In this document: positions 31,670 to 39,664 of the stretch, piece after piece | Layout of the letters: each line of letters begins with the position of its first letter | Position numbering within the stretch: the stretch's first letter is position 1 | From: Micromonospora andamanensis | Lineage (GTDB): Bacteria > Actinomycetota > Actinomycetes > Mycobacteriales > Micromonosporaceae | Length of the DNA stretch: 64,000 nt | Reading direction: 5' to 3' | NCBI RefSeq assembly: GCF_016863495.1 | Contig: NZ_BOOZ01000023.1 | Span: forward strand, 88,616-152,615 | Notes under the pieces: generated by a model | The model's input: the letters and a program-made list of their open reading frames with translations, nothing else | What the model was told of the DNA's origin: nothing | Database searches by the model: none | Program-made: the position numbers and the translations under genes

Positions 31670-32491
31670 ATGAACCGCCCGGGCCTGCCCAAGCTGATCG
31701 CCACCGACCTCGACGGGACACTCGTCCGCAGCGACGACACCGTGTCGGCCTTCACCCACGAGGTTCTCGACCGGGTACGCGCCGCCGGTATCCCGGTGGT
31801 CGGCGCCACCGGGCGCGGTCCCCGGCTGACCGAGCTGACCCGCAACGACATCCGCGCCGCCGACTTCCTGGTCCTGGCCGGTGGCGGCCGGGTGGTCGAC
31901 CAGAGCGACCCCGAGGGACCTGTGGTGCTGCGGGACGAGCGTCTCTCCAGTGAGGTGCTCGCCGTCCTGCTGGCCGAGCTGGAGGTTGCGGTCGGCCCAC
32001 TGACGGTCATGGTCGAGGCGTCTGACGAACACGACGCCCCACTCTGGGGCGACTACCACCCCGAGTGGCCCTACCAGGACGCTTTCGAGGTACGTAGCCG
32101 CGCCGAGTGCCTCGCCGGTGACGTGATCAAGGCGTTCGCGCGTACCGCCGACCACCACGTGGACGAGCTGCTGGCCGCCGCCCTGGAGATCGTCCCGCCG
32201 CACCTGGCCACGCTCACGCAGGCGGGTCTGGGCTTCATCGAGATCTGCCCGCCCGGGGTGGACAAGGCCTCCGGGCTCAGCGTGATCGCGCAGACCCTCG
32301 GCGTAGACCCGGCCGACGTGCTGGTCTTCGGTGACATGCCTAACGACCTGCCGATGTTCCGGTGGGCCGGCTGGGGGCGGGTGGCCGTGGCAAACGCCCA
32401 TCCGAGCCTGCGCGCGGTCGCCGACGAGGTGACTCTGCGCAACGACGACGACGGGGTGGCTGTCTACCTCGACCGGCTACTGTCCCGGTGA
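31670..32491 (+). CDS. HAD hydrolase, Cof-type (first of a tandem pair)
   Basis: A 273-residue HAD phosphatase starting at ATG 31670 five bases after GGAGG. Motif I is IATDLDGTLVRSDDT with the nucleophilic Asp and general-acid Asp, motif II GATGRGPRLTELT, motif III a Lys before GLSVI, motif IV FGDMPNDLPMFRWAG. The cap domain matches Cof/YbiV-like sugar-phosphate phosphatases. It overlaps the next gene by one base (TGATG) and the two proteins are clearly paralogous. Substrate is unknown; typical ones are sugar phosphates or nucleotides. Confidence 0.88.
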   Translation: MNRPGLPKLIATDLDGTLVRSDDTVSAFTHEVLDRVRAAGIPVVGATGRGPRLTELTRNDIRAADFLVLAGGGRVVDQSDPEGPVVLRDERLSSEVLAVLLAELEVAVGPLTVMVEASDEHDAPLWGDYHPEWPYQDAFEVRSRAECLAGDVIKAFARTADHHVDELLAAALEIVPPHLATLTQAGLGFIEICPPGVDKASGLSVIAQTLGVDPADVLVFGDMPNDLPMFRWAGWGRVAVANAHPSLRAVADEVTLRNDDDGVAVYLDRLLSR

Positions 32492-33303
32492 TGGATTCCA
32501 CGCCGCACCTGGTCGCCAGCGACATCGACGGGACGCTGCTGCGCGACGACCGCACCCTGAGCCCTCGGACCGCCGCCGTGCTCGCCCGGATCTCCGCCCA
32601 GGGCACGCCTGTGGTGCTTGTCACCGGCCGGCCGATCCGCTGGCTCCGGCTCGTGTACGAACAGCTGGCCGAGCCGCTGCCGGCGGTCTGCGCGAACGGC
32701 GCGGTGGTCTACGACCCGACCAATGACGAGGTGCTGCGGGCCGACCCGCTGGCCCCGGAGCTGCTCGCCGAGGTGGTCCGACGCCTGCGGGCCGAGATTC
32801 CCGACGTGAGCCTGGCCGTGGAGATCGTCGACGGCCGGCAGATGCGCCACGAGGCGCACTACCCGTTGCGCTGGGACGCCGACGAGGCGGCCATCCGGGC
32901 CGTGGAGACCGCCGAGGAGCTGCTGTCGGCACCAGCGGTCAAGCTGCTGGCGCGCGCCGGTGAGCAGGACCCGGACCGGTTCACCCGACTGGTCGCCGCC
33001 GCCCTCACCGGGCTCGCGGAGGCCACCCACTCCTCACACTCCGGGCTGGTGGAGATCTCCGCGGCGGGGGTGACGAAGGCCGCCGGCCTGGCCTGGTACT
33101 GCCACCGCATCGGCGTCGCCGCCCCGGACGTGCTCGCCTTCGGCGACATGCCAAACGACCTGCCGATGCTCACCTGGGCGGGGCGGGCAGTGGCGGTCGC
33201 GAACGCACATCCGGAGGTGCTGGCGATCGCCGACGAGGTGGCCCCGCCGAACTCGGCCGACGGCGTCGCCGCGTACCTGGAGAAGGTCTTCGGGGCGGAC
33301 TGA
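32491..33303 (+). CDS. HAD hydrolase, Cof-type (second of a tandem pair)
   Basis: A 270-residue HAD phosphatase whose ATG 32491 uses the last base of the preceding stop codon. It has VASDIDGTLLRDDRTLSPRTAAVL (motif I), VTGRPIRWL (motif II), GVTKAAGLAWYC (Lys of motif III) and FGDMPNDLPMLTWAG (motif IV). The tandem copies share motif IV almost exactly, which suggests an old duplication followed by divergence of the cap domain (the two caps differ more than the cores). Translational coupling is likely. A hairpin follows the stop. Confidence 0.88.
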   Translation: MDSTPHLVASDIDGTLLRDDRTLSPRTAAVLARISAQGTPVVLVTGRPIRWLRLVYEQLAEPLPAVCANGAVVYDPTNDEVLRADPLAPELLAEVVRRLRAEIPDVSLAVEIVDGRQMRHEAHYPLRWDADEAAIRAVETAEELLSAPAVKLLARAGEQDPDRFTRLVAAALTGLAEATHSSHSGLVEISAAGVTKAAGLAWYCHRIGVAAPDVLAFGDMPNDLPMLTWAGRAVAVANAHPEVLAIADEVAPPNSADGVAAYLEKVFGAD

Positions 33304-33315
33304 GCCCGTTCGGAG

Positions 33316-33336
33316 GCGGCGCGACGAGCGCGCCGC
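33316..33336. terminator. Hairpin between HAD gene and bpa
   Basis: GCGGCGCG (33316-33323) pairs with CGCGCCGC (33329-33336) around a 5-base loop, between convergent genes. Confidence 0.5.
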
Positions 33337-33352
33337 ACCCCGGACCGGGTGA

Positions 33353-33955
33353 TCAGAGGTACTGACCGGTGCTGTGTCCTTCACCACTCGGCTGTCCCAT
33401 GCCGGGCATCCCCGGCAGCACCGGGCCGGCTGGTCCGCTGGGCAGCGCCTGCCGGCCGGAGCGCATCTGCTCCAACTGCACCCGGGCCGCCATCTGTTGC
33501 GCGACCAGGGCCGCCTGGATGCCGTGGAACAGCCCCTCCAGCCAGCCGACCAGTTGGGCGTGCGCGATCCGCAGCTCGCCCTCGCTCGGTGCCTGGTCCT
33601 CGGAGAACGGCAGCGAGATCCGCTCCAGTTCCTCACGCAGCTCGGGGGCGAGCCCCTCCTTCAGCTCGACGATCGACCGCTGGTGGATCTCCCGCATCCG
33701 GTGCCGGCTGGCGTCGTCCAGGGGAGCCGCCTTGACCTCTTCCAGCAGCTGTTTGATCATGCTGCCGATCCGCATCACCTTGGCCGGCTGCTCGACCAGG
33801 CGCGACGGATCCTCACCAGGCCCGTCGTCGGTCTGCACGGTGCCGACGGGGCGGCCGTCCGGCCCGACCACCACCACGGTTCCGGAGTGCCCGGCACCGT
33901 CCCGGCCGGGCTCGTCGTTCTCTCCAGCGGAGCGCGCTTCGGTCATGCCCTCCAT
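33353..33955 (-). CDS. bpa: Bacterial proteasome activator Bpa (PafE, DUF2587)
   Basis: A 200-residue, mostly helical protein that forms a dodecameric ring on the 20S proteasome and feeds it unfolded proteins independently of ATP and Pup. Residues about 60-165 are the helical core: EQPAKVMRIGSMIKQLLEEVKAAPLDD, MREIHQRSIVELKEGLAPELREELE and AQLVGWLEGLFHGIQAALVAQQM. The last residues HSTGQYL are the proteasome-docking tail (hydrophobic/Gln-Tyr-Leu). The acidic, Gly-rich N-terminus is disordered. It starts at ATG 33955, with a second Met three codons on. Its C-terminus is closely copied by the YbjN-type protein at 40627. Confidence 0.93.
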   Translation of the reverse strand: MEGMTEARSAGENDEPGRDGAGHSGTVVVVGPDGRPVGTVQTDDGPGEDPSRLVEQPAKVMRIGSMIKQLLEEVKAAPLDDASRHRMREIHQRSIVELKEGLAPELREELERISLPFSEDQAPSEGELRIAHAQLVGWLEGLFHGIQAALVAQQMAARVQLEQMRSGRQALPSGPAGPVLPGMPGMGQPSGEGHSTGQYL

Positions 33956-34047
33956 CTTTACCCAGCGGTACCGGTGAGCGCCCGCCGGCCCGCTGGTCCG
34001 GTACTCCCCGGGCCGATGCCCACCCCCCGGAGGTCGGTGAACCGCGC

Positions 34048-34053
34048 TACCGT
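34048..34053 (+). promoter_or_regulatory. -10 box of the alpha/beta hydrolase gene, leaderless
   Basis: TACCGT ends six bases before ATG 34060. Confidence 0.55.
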
Positions 34054-34059
34054 CGCCGG

Positions 34060-34857
34060 ATGCCCTCCGATCCCCGGGCGGTGCTGACCCGCCCCGCGCC
34101 CGAACCGGACGCGACAGTCGCCTACGGCGAACACCCGGACCAGATCGCCGATCTGCGCCGTCCGGCCGGTTCCGGGCCGCCCCAGCCGCTGGTGGTCGTG
34201 GTGCACGGAGGCTTCTGGCGGGCGGAGTACGACAGGCGGCACACCGGGCCGCTGGCGAGCGCGCTGGCCGCGCTCGGGTACCCGGTAGCCCAGCTGGAGT
34301 ACCGGCGTACCGGGCAGCCGGGTGGTGGCTGGCCGGGCACCCTGACCGATGTACTGGCCGGGGTCTCCGCGCTGCCCGGGTTGGCCGAGGCCGCCCTGCC
34401 GGGGCAGGTCACCTCGACGCCGCCGGTGCTTGTCGGCCACTCGGCCGGCGGGCACCTCGCGCTGTACGCGGCGGCCCACGCACCCGGCGCGGTCGCCGGG
34501 GTGCTGGCCCTCGCACCTGTCGCCGACCTGGCCGAGGCGTACCGGCTGGATCTGGACGCCGGGGCCGTGGCCGCGCTGCTCGGCGGTGGACCGGCCGACG
34601 TCCCGGAGCGGTACGCGGCCACGGATCCACGGTCACTGGTCCCGCTGCGGCCACGGACGGTAGTGATGCACGGCACGCTGGATCAGCAGGTCCCCATCGA
34701 CATCTCTCGAAATTACGTCGCCCTCGCCCGCGCCGCGGGTGCCGATATCCGCCTTATTGAGCTGCCAGAATGCGAGCATTTCGGGCTAATCGCGCCGGAC
34801 TCCTCGGCATGGCCGGAGGTAACCAGCGCGTTGCGGTCTCTGCACGAAGATCATTAG
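34060..34857 (+). CDS. Alpha/beta hydrolase
   Basis: The 265-residue enzyme has the oxyanion-hole motif VVVVHGGFWRAEYD, the nucleophile elbow GHSAGGHLALYA, an acid in HGTLDQQVPID, and the catalytic His in LPECEHFGL. The H-G-G-F and G-x-S-x-G combination is that of the acetyl-hydrolase/kynurenine-formamidase/BD-FAE-like branch. It is cytoplasmic, with no signal peptide. A leaderless promoter lies at its start. The downstream neighbour is an unrelated lipoprotein. The substrate (ester or amide) cannot be assigned. Confidence 0.88.
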   Translation: MPSDPRAVLTRPAPEPDATVAYGEHPDQIADLRRPAGSGPPQPLVVVVHGGFWRAEYDRRHTGPLASALAALGYPVAQLEYRRTGQPGGGWPGTLTDVLAGVSALPGLAEAALPGQVTSTPPVLVGHSAGGHLALYAAAHAPGAVAGVLALAPVADLAEAYRLDLDAGAVAALLGGGPADVPERYAATDPRSLVPLRPRTVVMHGTLDQQVPIDISRNYVALARAAGADIRLIELPECEHFGLIAPDSSAWPEVTSALRSLHEDH

Positions 34858-34934
34858 CCATTGACGCAGCGTCGCCGAGCAGGTAGAACGCCGGAGGGGC
34901 GGATGCGCCCGGCAACACATTCGAAGGGAACCCG

Positions 34935-36134
34935 GTGTCGCAGATGAACCGCAGGCGGGCACTCCAGCTGCTGGCCGCGCTCGGTACGGGCGGACTCGTC
35001 GCCGCGTGCGGCTCCGACGCCGAGCCGGAGGTCACCGGCACGGAGAGTCCGATCAAGATCGGGCTCATCGCGCCACAGTCGGGTGCGAGCAAGGCCATCG
35101 GCGACGAACTCAGCAACGGCTTCGAGCTGTACCTCGACCTCAACGAGAGGCGTCTCGGCGGCCACCCGGTCGACCTGATCACGGCCGACGAGGGTGACAA
35201 CGTCAAGTCCGGTCAGGCCGCCGTCGAGGGACTGCTCAAGCAGGGCGTGCTCGCCCTGACCGGGGTGGCTAACTCGTCGGTCATGTTCGGCATCAAGGAC
35301 ATCGTGGAACAGGCCCGGGTTCCGTTGATCGGCTCCAACGCCTCCCCCGCGAGCCTGCAGAGCGTCGTCTACATCTGGCGTACGTCGTATGTGCTCGACG
35401 AGGCTGGCCGGGCGCTCGGTCGCTACCTGAAGGACGAACTCGCCCCCACCGACAAGATCGCGACGATCCTGCCGGAAGGGGTCGTCGGTGTCGAGGATGT
35501 GCTGCGGGGCTTCCGCGAGGAGTTCGGCGAGGCCGACCCGCGCATCGCCAGCCAGGTGGTCTGGACCTCCGGCAGCAGCAGCCCCGGCAGGACCGCCTAC
35601 GTCTCGGACATCAACCGCGCGCTCGTCGGCAACCCGGCTGTCGTCTTCTGCTTCTACTCCGGCGCGGCGGCAGTGGAGTTCATCATGCAACTGCGCGACG
35701 CCGGGTTCCGGGGCCGGATCTACGCCCCCGGTTTCCTCACCGAGGGTTCCGTGCTGGAGGACATCCGGCCGGCAACCGACGCACTGGGCATCCGCACCGC
35801 GCTGAACTACTCCGCCGACCTCAACAACGCGGCCAACCGCCGGTTCGCCTCGGCGTACCGCAAGAAGCACAACACCTCGCCGACCACGTACGCGATGGCC
35901 TCGTACGACGCGGCAAAGGTGCTCGACCAGGCGATCAGGCTCGCCGGCTCGGCCCCCACCGCGCAGCAGGTGAACCTCGCCCTGGGCCGGATCGGGCAGA
36001 TCGACAGCCCCCGCGGTGCCTGGCAGTTCAACCAGCCGCGTACGCCCCAGCAGAAGTGGTACCTGCGCGAGGTGCAGCGCGACGGTCAGGTGGTGTCGAA
36101 CGTGCTTGTCAACGAGTTGGCCACGCTCGGCTGA
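34935..36134 (+). CDS. ABC-transporter substrate-binding lipoprotein, branched-chain amino-acid type (orphan)
   Basis: A 399-residue Leu/Ile/Val-binding type protein. The N-terminus NRRRALQLLAALGTGGLVAACGS has a twin-arginine-like motif and a lipobox with the lipidated Cys near 26. The mature part is the two-lobed PBP fold: IKIGLIAPQSGASKAIGDEL, DEGDNVKSGQAAVEGLL, LIGSNASPASLQ, FCFYSGAAAVEFIMQL and YAMASYDAAKVLDQAIRLAG. No permease or ATPase genes are nearby, so it must use components encoded elsewhere or act as a receptor. Start GTG 34935 or ATG 34944. A 13-base-stem terminator follows. Confidence 0.88.
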   Translation: MSQMNRRRALQLLAALGTGGLVAACGSDAEPEVTGTESPIKIGLIAPQSGASKAIGDELSNGFELYLDLNERRLGGHPVDLITADEGDNVKSGQAAVEGLLKQGVLALTGVANSSVMFGIKDIVEQARVPLIGSNASPASLQSVVYIWRTSYVLDEAGRALGRYLKDELAPTDKIATILPEGVVGVEDVLRGFREEFGEADPRIASQVVWTSGSSSPGRTAYVSDINRALVGNPAVVFCFYSGAAAVEFIMQLRDAGFRGRIYAPGFLTEGSVLEDIRPATDALGIRTALNYSADLNNAANRRFASAYRKKHNTSPTTYAMASYDAAKVLDQAIRLAGSAPTAQQVNLALGRIGQIDSPRGAWQFNQPRTPQQKWYLREVQRDGQVVSNVLVNELATLG

Positions 36135-36143
36135 GTCGAGCAG

Positions 36144-36174
36144 CGAGGCCGGCCCCGGGCAGGGGCCGGCCTCG
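36144..36174. terminator. Bidirectional terminator between substrate-binding protein and dimethylarginase genes
   Basis: A perfect 13-base stem, CGAGGCCGGCCCC (36144-36156) and GGGGCCGGCCTCG (36162-36174), with a GGGCA loop, lies between convergent genes. Confidence 0.75.
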
Positions 36175-36205
36175 GGGTGGGAGCGGCCCCGTCGCTCGGC
36201 GGGTC

Positions 36206-37030
36206 TCAGTAACGCAGTTCGGCGATGCAGCACTTCACGCTGCCACCGCCCTTCTTCAGCTCGGCCAGTTCCACAGGCACCGGGGTGTAGCCGGCCGCCT
36301 TGAGTCGACCGGCGAGCCGGGTGGCCTCGCTGTTGAGCACCACGTTGGCGCCGTCGCTGACCAGGTTCAGCCCGAAGGCGAGGGCGTCCTCGTCGTCCGC
36401 CAGCACCGCGTCCGGGAAAAGTTGGTTGAGCACCCGCTGGCTGGCGGAGGAGAAGGCGCCGGGGTAGTAGACGACGTTGCCGTCGTCGATCGAGGCGAGC
36501 GCCACGTCCAGGTGGTAGAAGCGGGGGTCGACCAGCCGCAGTGAGACCACCGGCCGGCCGAGCGCCTCCTGCGCCTCGGCGTGCGCCGGCAACTCCGTCC
36601 GGAAGCCGTACCCGGCCAGGACCAGCCCGCCGTGCGCCTCGGGCAGGTACGCGAAGTCACCCTCGCCCTCGTTCGTCTCGTTCGGCGCGATGAACCGCCA
36701 GCCCTGCGACTCGTGGAAGGCCCGGTGCGTGGCCGCCTCCGCGGCCCGCTGCTCGTGCTTGAACCGGGCCCCGTAGACCGTGCCGTCGACCATGAACGCC
36801 CCGTTGGCCGCGTAGACCATGTCGGGCAGGCCGGGCTCGGGCACCAGCAGATGCACCTCGTGGCCGAGGCCGACCAGGGTCTCCCGTAGCCGGTCCCACT
36901 GCTTGACCGCCAGCTCCGCGTCGACCGGGGCGGTCACGTCCATCCACGGGTTGATCGCGTACTCGACCGCGAAGTGCTCGGGGGAGCACATGAGATATGT
37001 CCGCTTTCGCGGCACTCGCTGCTGGTTCAC
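36206..37030 (-). CDS. Dimethylarginine dimethylaminohydrolase / amidinotransferase family enzyme
   Basis: A 274-residue guanidino-group-modifying enzyme. It begins VNQQRVPRKRTYLMCSPEHFAVEYAINPWMD, as actinobacterial dimethylargininases do. Active-site residues visible are the Asp/Glu and His in FYHLDVALASIDD, EGEGDFAYLP, and the Cys pair near 267-268 in SVKCCIAELRY. Dimethylarginases give citrulline and dimethylamine. Start GTG 37030 follows a TACCCT box eight bases upstream and also gives the most family-like N-terminus. Divergent to it is an Lrp-type regulator, which is probably its controller. Related functions (arginine deiminase) lie 11 kb away. Confidence 0.85.
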   Translation of the reverse strand: MNQQRVPRKRTYLMCSPEHFAVEYAINPWMDVTAPVDAELAVKQWDRLRETLVGLGHEVHLLVPEPGLPDMVYAANGAFMVDGTVYGARFKHEQRAAEAATHRAFHESQGWRFIAPNETNEGEGDFAYLPEAHGGLVLAGYGFRTELPAHAEAQEALGRPVVSLRLVDPRFYHLDVALASIDDGNVVYYPGAFSSASQRVLNQLFPDAVLADDEDALAFGLNLVSDGANVVLNSEATRLAGRLKAAGYTPVPVELAELKKGGGSVKCCIAELRY

Positions 37031-37038
37031 GGTGACCA

Positions 37039-37044
37039 AGGGTA
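37039..37044 (-). promoter_or_regulatory. -10 box of the dimethylarginase gene, leaderless
   Basis: Minus-strand TACCCT ends eight bases before GTG 37030, in the 68-base region shared with the divergent Lrp gene. Confidence 0.45.
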
Positions 37045-37098
37045 GGTACGGTAGAACTTTGGTAACAGCCGCAAACATTGCTTCCCAGAGGCGGAACA

Positions 37099-37557
37099 TT
37101 GCAGATCGACGCCGTTGACCAGCGAATCATTGCGCTGCTCGTTGCCGACGCTCGGGCGTCGTACGCCGACATCGGCACCCGGGTGTCGCTCTCCGCTCCG
37201 GCGGTGAAGCGGCGGGTCGATCGACTGCGGTCCGCCGGGGTGATCCGGGGATTCACGGCCATCGTGGACCCGGCCTCGGTCGGCTGGACCACCGAGGCCT
37301 TCGTGGAGCTGTTCTGCGCCGGCCGGACCACCCCGGCCCAGATCAGCGCCGCCGTGCGCCGCCATCCCGAGGTGGTCGGTGCGTACACCGTCTCCGGCGA
37401 GGCCGACGCGTTGGTGCACCTGCGGGCCGCCGACATCGCGCATCTGGAAGAGGCGCTGGAGCGGCTGCGGGCCGAGACGTTCGTGACCTCCAGCCGCAGC
37501 ACCATCGTGCTCTCCCGGCTGGTCGAGTCCCCAGGCGTGGGCCCCTCCACCGGCTGA
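37099..37557 (+). CDS. Lrp/AsnC-family transcriptional regulator
   Basis: The 152-residue regulator probably begins at TTG 37099 (LQIDAVDQRI), close to the normal Lrp start; GTG or ATG alternatives are lacking. The helix-turn-helix (about 1-60) reads DQRIIALLVADARASYADIGTRVSLSAPAVKRRVDRL. The effector domain (about 65-150) has FTAIVDPASVGWTTEAFVELFC and EVVGAYTVSGEADALVHLRAADIAHLEEALERL. It is divergent from the dimethylarginase gene with 68 bases between, the usual layout for autogenous and target control by Lrp proteins. Confidence 0.88.
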   Translation: MQIDAVDQRIIALLVADARASYADIGTRVSLSAPAVKRRVDRLRSAGVIRGFTAIVDPASVGWTTEAFVELFCAGRTTPAQISAAVRRHPEVVGAYTVSGEADALVHLRAADIAHLEEALERLRAETFVTSSRSTIVLSRLVESPGVGPSTG

Positions 37558-37617
37558 ACCCGGAACCATTCCCCCGAGGGGTGGAACCGGACCCGGAGCC
37601 ACCGCGTCGAACCGGCC

Positions 37618-39549
37618 ATGAAACGGGGCACCAAGGTCGCAACGACCGGCGGTTCGCTTGTCGCGCTCGCGCTACTCGCCGGCAGCATGGCCGTGTCACA
37701 GTCTCCGCCGGCCGGGCCCGGCACCACCGAAGCACCGATGGTGCCGGTCGGCCTGGTCTCCTTCGACTCCTGTGCCGACGCTCTGGCGGAGCTGCGCGCA
37801 GCGGCCAGAGCATCAGTCGGCCCGTACGGTTTCGCCGGGGACGCGGTGCTCTTCGGCGACCGGGTGGCGGCAGCCGGTGGCGCGGAGTCGATGGCCCGTA
37901 CGTTCGCCGGAGCGCCGGGTGACGCCGCCGGCCGGGACACCGGCGCCGGTCACTCGACAACAAACAACCACGAGGCCGGCGCGGACGAACCCGACCTGGT
38001 CAAGACCGACGGCCGACGGATCGTCACGGTCACCGGCGGCGTGCTGCGGGTGGTCGATCCGGTGAGCCGGCGCGTCACCGGGCGACTCGACCTGGCCGGT
38101 GACCGGGAGGAGCTGCGCTGGCAGGAGCATCGACTGCTGCTGCTCGGCGACCGCGCGCTGGTGCTCAGCGAGGACCCGCCGCGCCCAGCCGACGCACTCC
38201 GCTCGATCAGGCCCCCCGGCGCGACCCGCCTGCTGCTTGTCGACCTGGCCGGCCGTCCCCTGGTGCTCGGCACGTACCGGATCGAGGGCAGCACCGTCGA
38301 CGCCCGGTTGACAGGTGAGACAGTCCGGGTGGCGGTCCGCGCGTCGGCCCGGCTGGAGTTCCCGCTGGCGTCCGAGGGCAACGACCAGGTGCGGACCGAA
38401 CGGAACCGCAAGGTGATCGCCCGGGCCGGGGTCGAGGCGTGGCTGCCGGAGTACGAGTGGACCGCCGGACCGGAACGGCACACCGGGCGGGTCGGTTGCG
38501 ACCGGCTCAGCCGGCCCGACCGGATGACCGGCTCGTCCACCCTCACCGTGCTCAGCTTCGACCTCACCGCCGACCGGCTCGGCGACGGCGACCCGGTATC
38601 GGTGGCCGCCGACGCCGACACCGTCTACGGCACGGCGACCAGCCTCTACCTGGCCGGGCAGCGTCCGGTGCCGGTCACCGGCAGCAAGCCCCGCTGGCGG
38701 CCGTCGTCGGCCGAGCAGATCACCGACATCTACCAGTTCGACACCGCCGCGCCGGGTCGTCCCCGCTTCCTGGCCGCCGGCTCGGTGCCCGGCTGGCTGA
38801 TCAACCAGTACGCGCTCTCCGAGTGGGCCGGGCACCTGCGGGTGGCCACCACCACAGGCGACACCTGGTCTGAGGGCACGGCCTCCGAGTCGGCGGTTCG
38901 GGTACTACGTCGCGACGACGGGTCGCTGGTGCCTGTCGGCATGGTCGGCGGCCTCGGGCGGGGCGAACGCATCTACTCGGTGCGCTACCTCGGGCCTGTC
39001 GCCTACGTCGTCACCTTCCGGCAGACCGACCCGCTCTACGCCCTCGATCTCGCCGATCCGACAGCGCCCGCGGTCACCGGCGAGCTGAAGATCACCGGAT
39101 ACTCCGCGTACCTGCACCCGCTGCCCGATCAACGCCTGCTGGGCGTCGGCCAGGAGGCCGACAGTCAGGGACGTACCGAGGGCGTGCAGGTCTCCCTCTT
39201 CGACGTCCGCGACCCCGGCCGGCCGGCCCGGCTGGACCAGTGGCACCTGCCCGGCGGGTGGACCCAGGCCGAGCACGACCCGCACGCCTTCCTGTACCGC
39301 CCGGACACCGGCCTGGTGGCGTTGCCGGTCGACGCCGGTGTCCGGCTGTTGCGCGTCAGCGGCGACGCCATAAGTGAGATCGGCGAGGTGACCCACCCGG
39401 TCGGGAACGACAGCAGCCGACGGCAGTGGGGGCCATCGGTACGGCGGTCACTCGTGATAGGCGATGTGCTCTGGACGGTCTCCGAGGCGGGCCTGCGCGC
39501 CACCGATCCCGCCTCGGCCCGGAGCCTGGCCTGGATCGCCGCCACCTGA
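37618..39549 (+). CDS. Secreted C-terminal beta-propeller protein
   Basis: The 643-residue protein has an N-terminal signal helix (GGSLVALALLAGSMAVS), then a short Ala/Gly segment and AGADEPDLVKTDGRRIVTVTGGVLRVVD, which starts a beta-propeller distantly related to WD40. About seven blade-like repeats follow, for example TSLYLAGQRPVPV, DIYQFDTAAPGRPRFLAAG, YSVRYLGPVAYVVTFRQTDPLYALDL and SLFDVRDPGRPARLDQWHL. The family is annotated only as secreted beta-propeller proteins. No catalytic residues are evident. ATG 37618 is 60 bases after the Lrp gene; it may be co-transcribed. A strong terminator follows. Confidence 0.85.
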   Translation: MKRGTKVATTGGSLVALALLAGSMAVSQSPPAGPGTTEAPMVPVGLVSFDSCADALAELRAAARASVGPYGFAGDAVLFGDRVAAAGGAESMARTFAGAPGDAAGRDTGAGHSTTNNHEAGADEPDLVKTDGRRIVTVTGGVLRVVDPVSRRVTGRLDLAGDREELRWQEHRLLLLGDRALVLSEDPPRPADALRSIRPPGATRLLLVDLAGRPLVLGTYRIEGSTVDARLTGETVRVAVRASARLEFPLASEGNDQVRTERNRKVIARAGVEAWLPEYEWTAGPERHTGRVGCDRLSRPDRMTGSSTLTVLSFDLTADRLGDGDPVSVAADADTVYGTATSLYLAGQRPVPVTGSKPRWRPSSAEQITDIYQFDTAAPGRPRFLAAGSVPGWLINQYALSEWAGHLRVATTTGDTWSEGTASESAVRVLRRDDGSLVPVGMVGGLGRGERIYSVRYLGPVAYVVTFRQTDPLYALDLADPTAPAVTGELKITGYSAYLHPLPDQRLLGVGQEADSQGRTEGVQVSLFDVRDPGRPARLDQWHLPGGWTQAEHDPHAFLYRPDTGLVALPVDAGVRLLRVSGDAISEIGEVTHPVGNDSSRRQWGPSVRRSLVIGDVLWTVSEAGLRATDPASARSLAWIAAT

Positions 39550-39561
39550 ACCTTCCTCCCC

Positions 39562-39604
39562 GCGGGTGGGGCCCGGTTTCTCGGGGTTTCCGGGCCCCAC
39601 CCGC
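39562..39604 (+). terminator. Terminator after the beta-propeller gene
   Basis: A perfect 15-base stem, 39562-39576 with 39590-39604, has a 13-base loop and then TTGA. The stem starts GCGGGTGGGG. Confidence 0.75.
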
Positions 39605-39664
39605 CTTGACCTCAACCACGCTTCAAGTGATCGACTCGGCGGGAAGCGGCGGTGAGGGGGAGAC

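Noticed and set aside
37031..37098. A tRNA or small RNA gene between the dimethylarginase and Lrp genes
   Set aside because: No cloverleaf, T-loop or terminator is seen; the 68 bases are filled by the two promoter regions.
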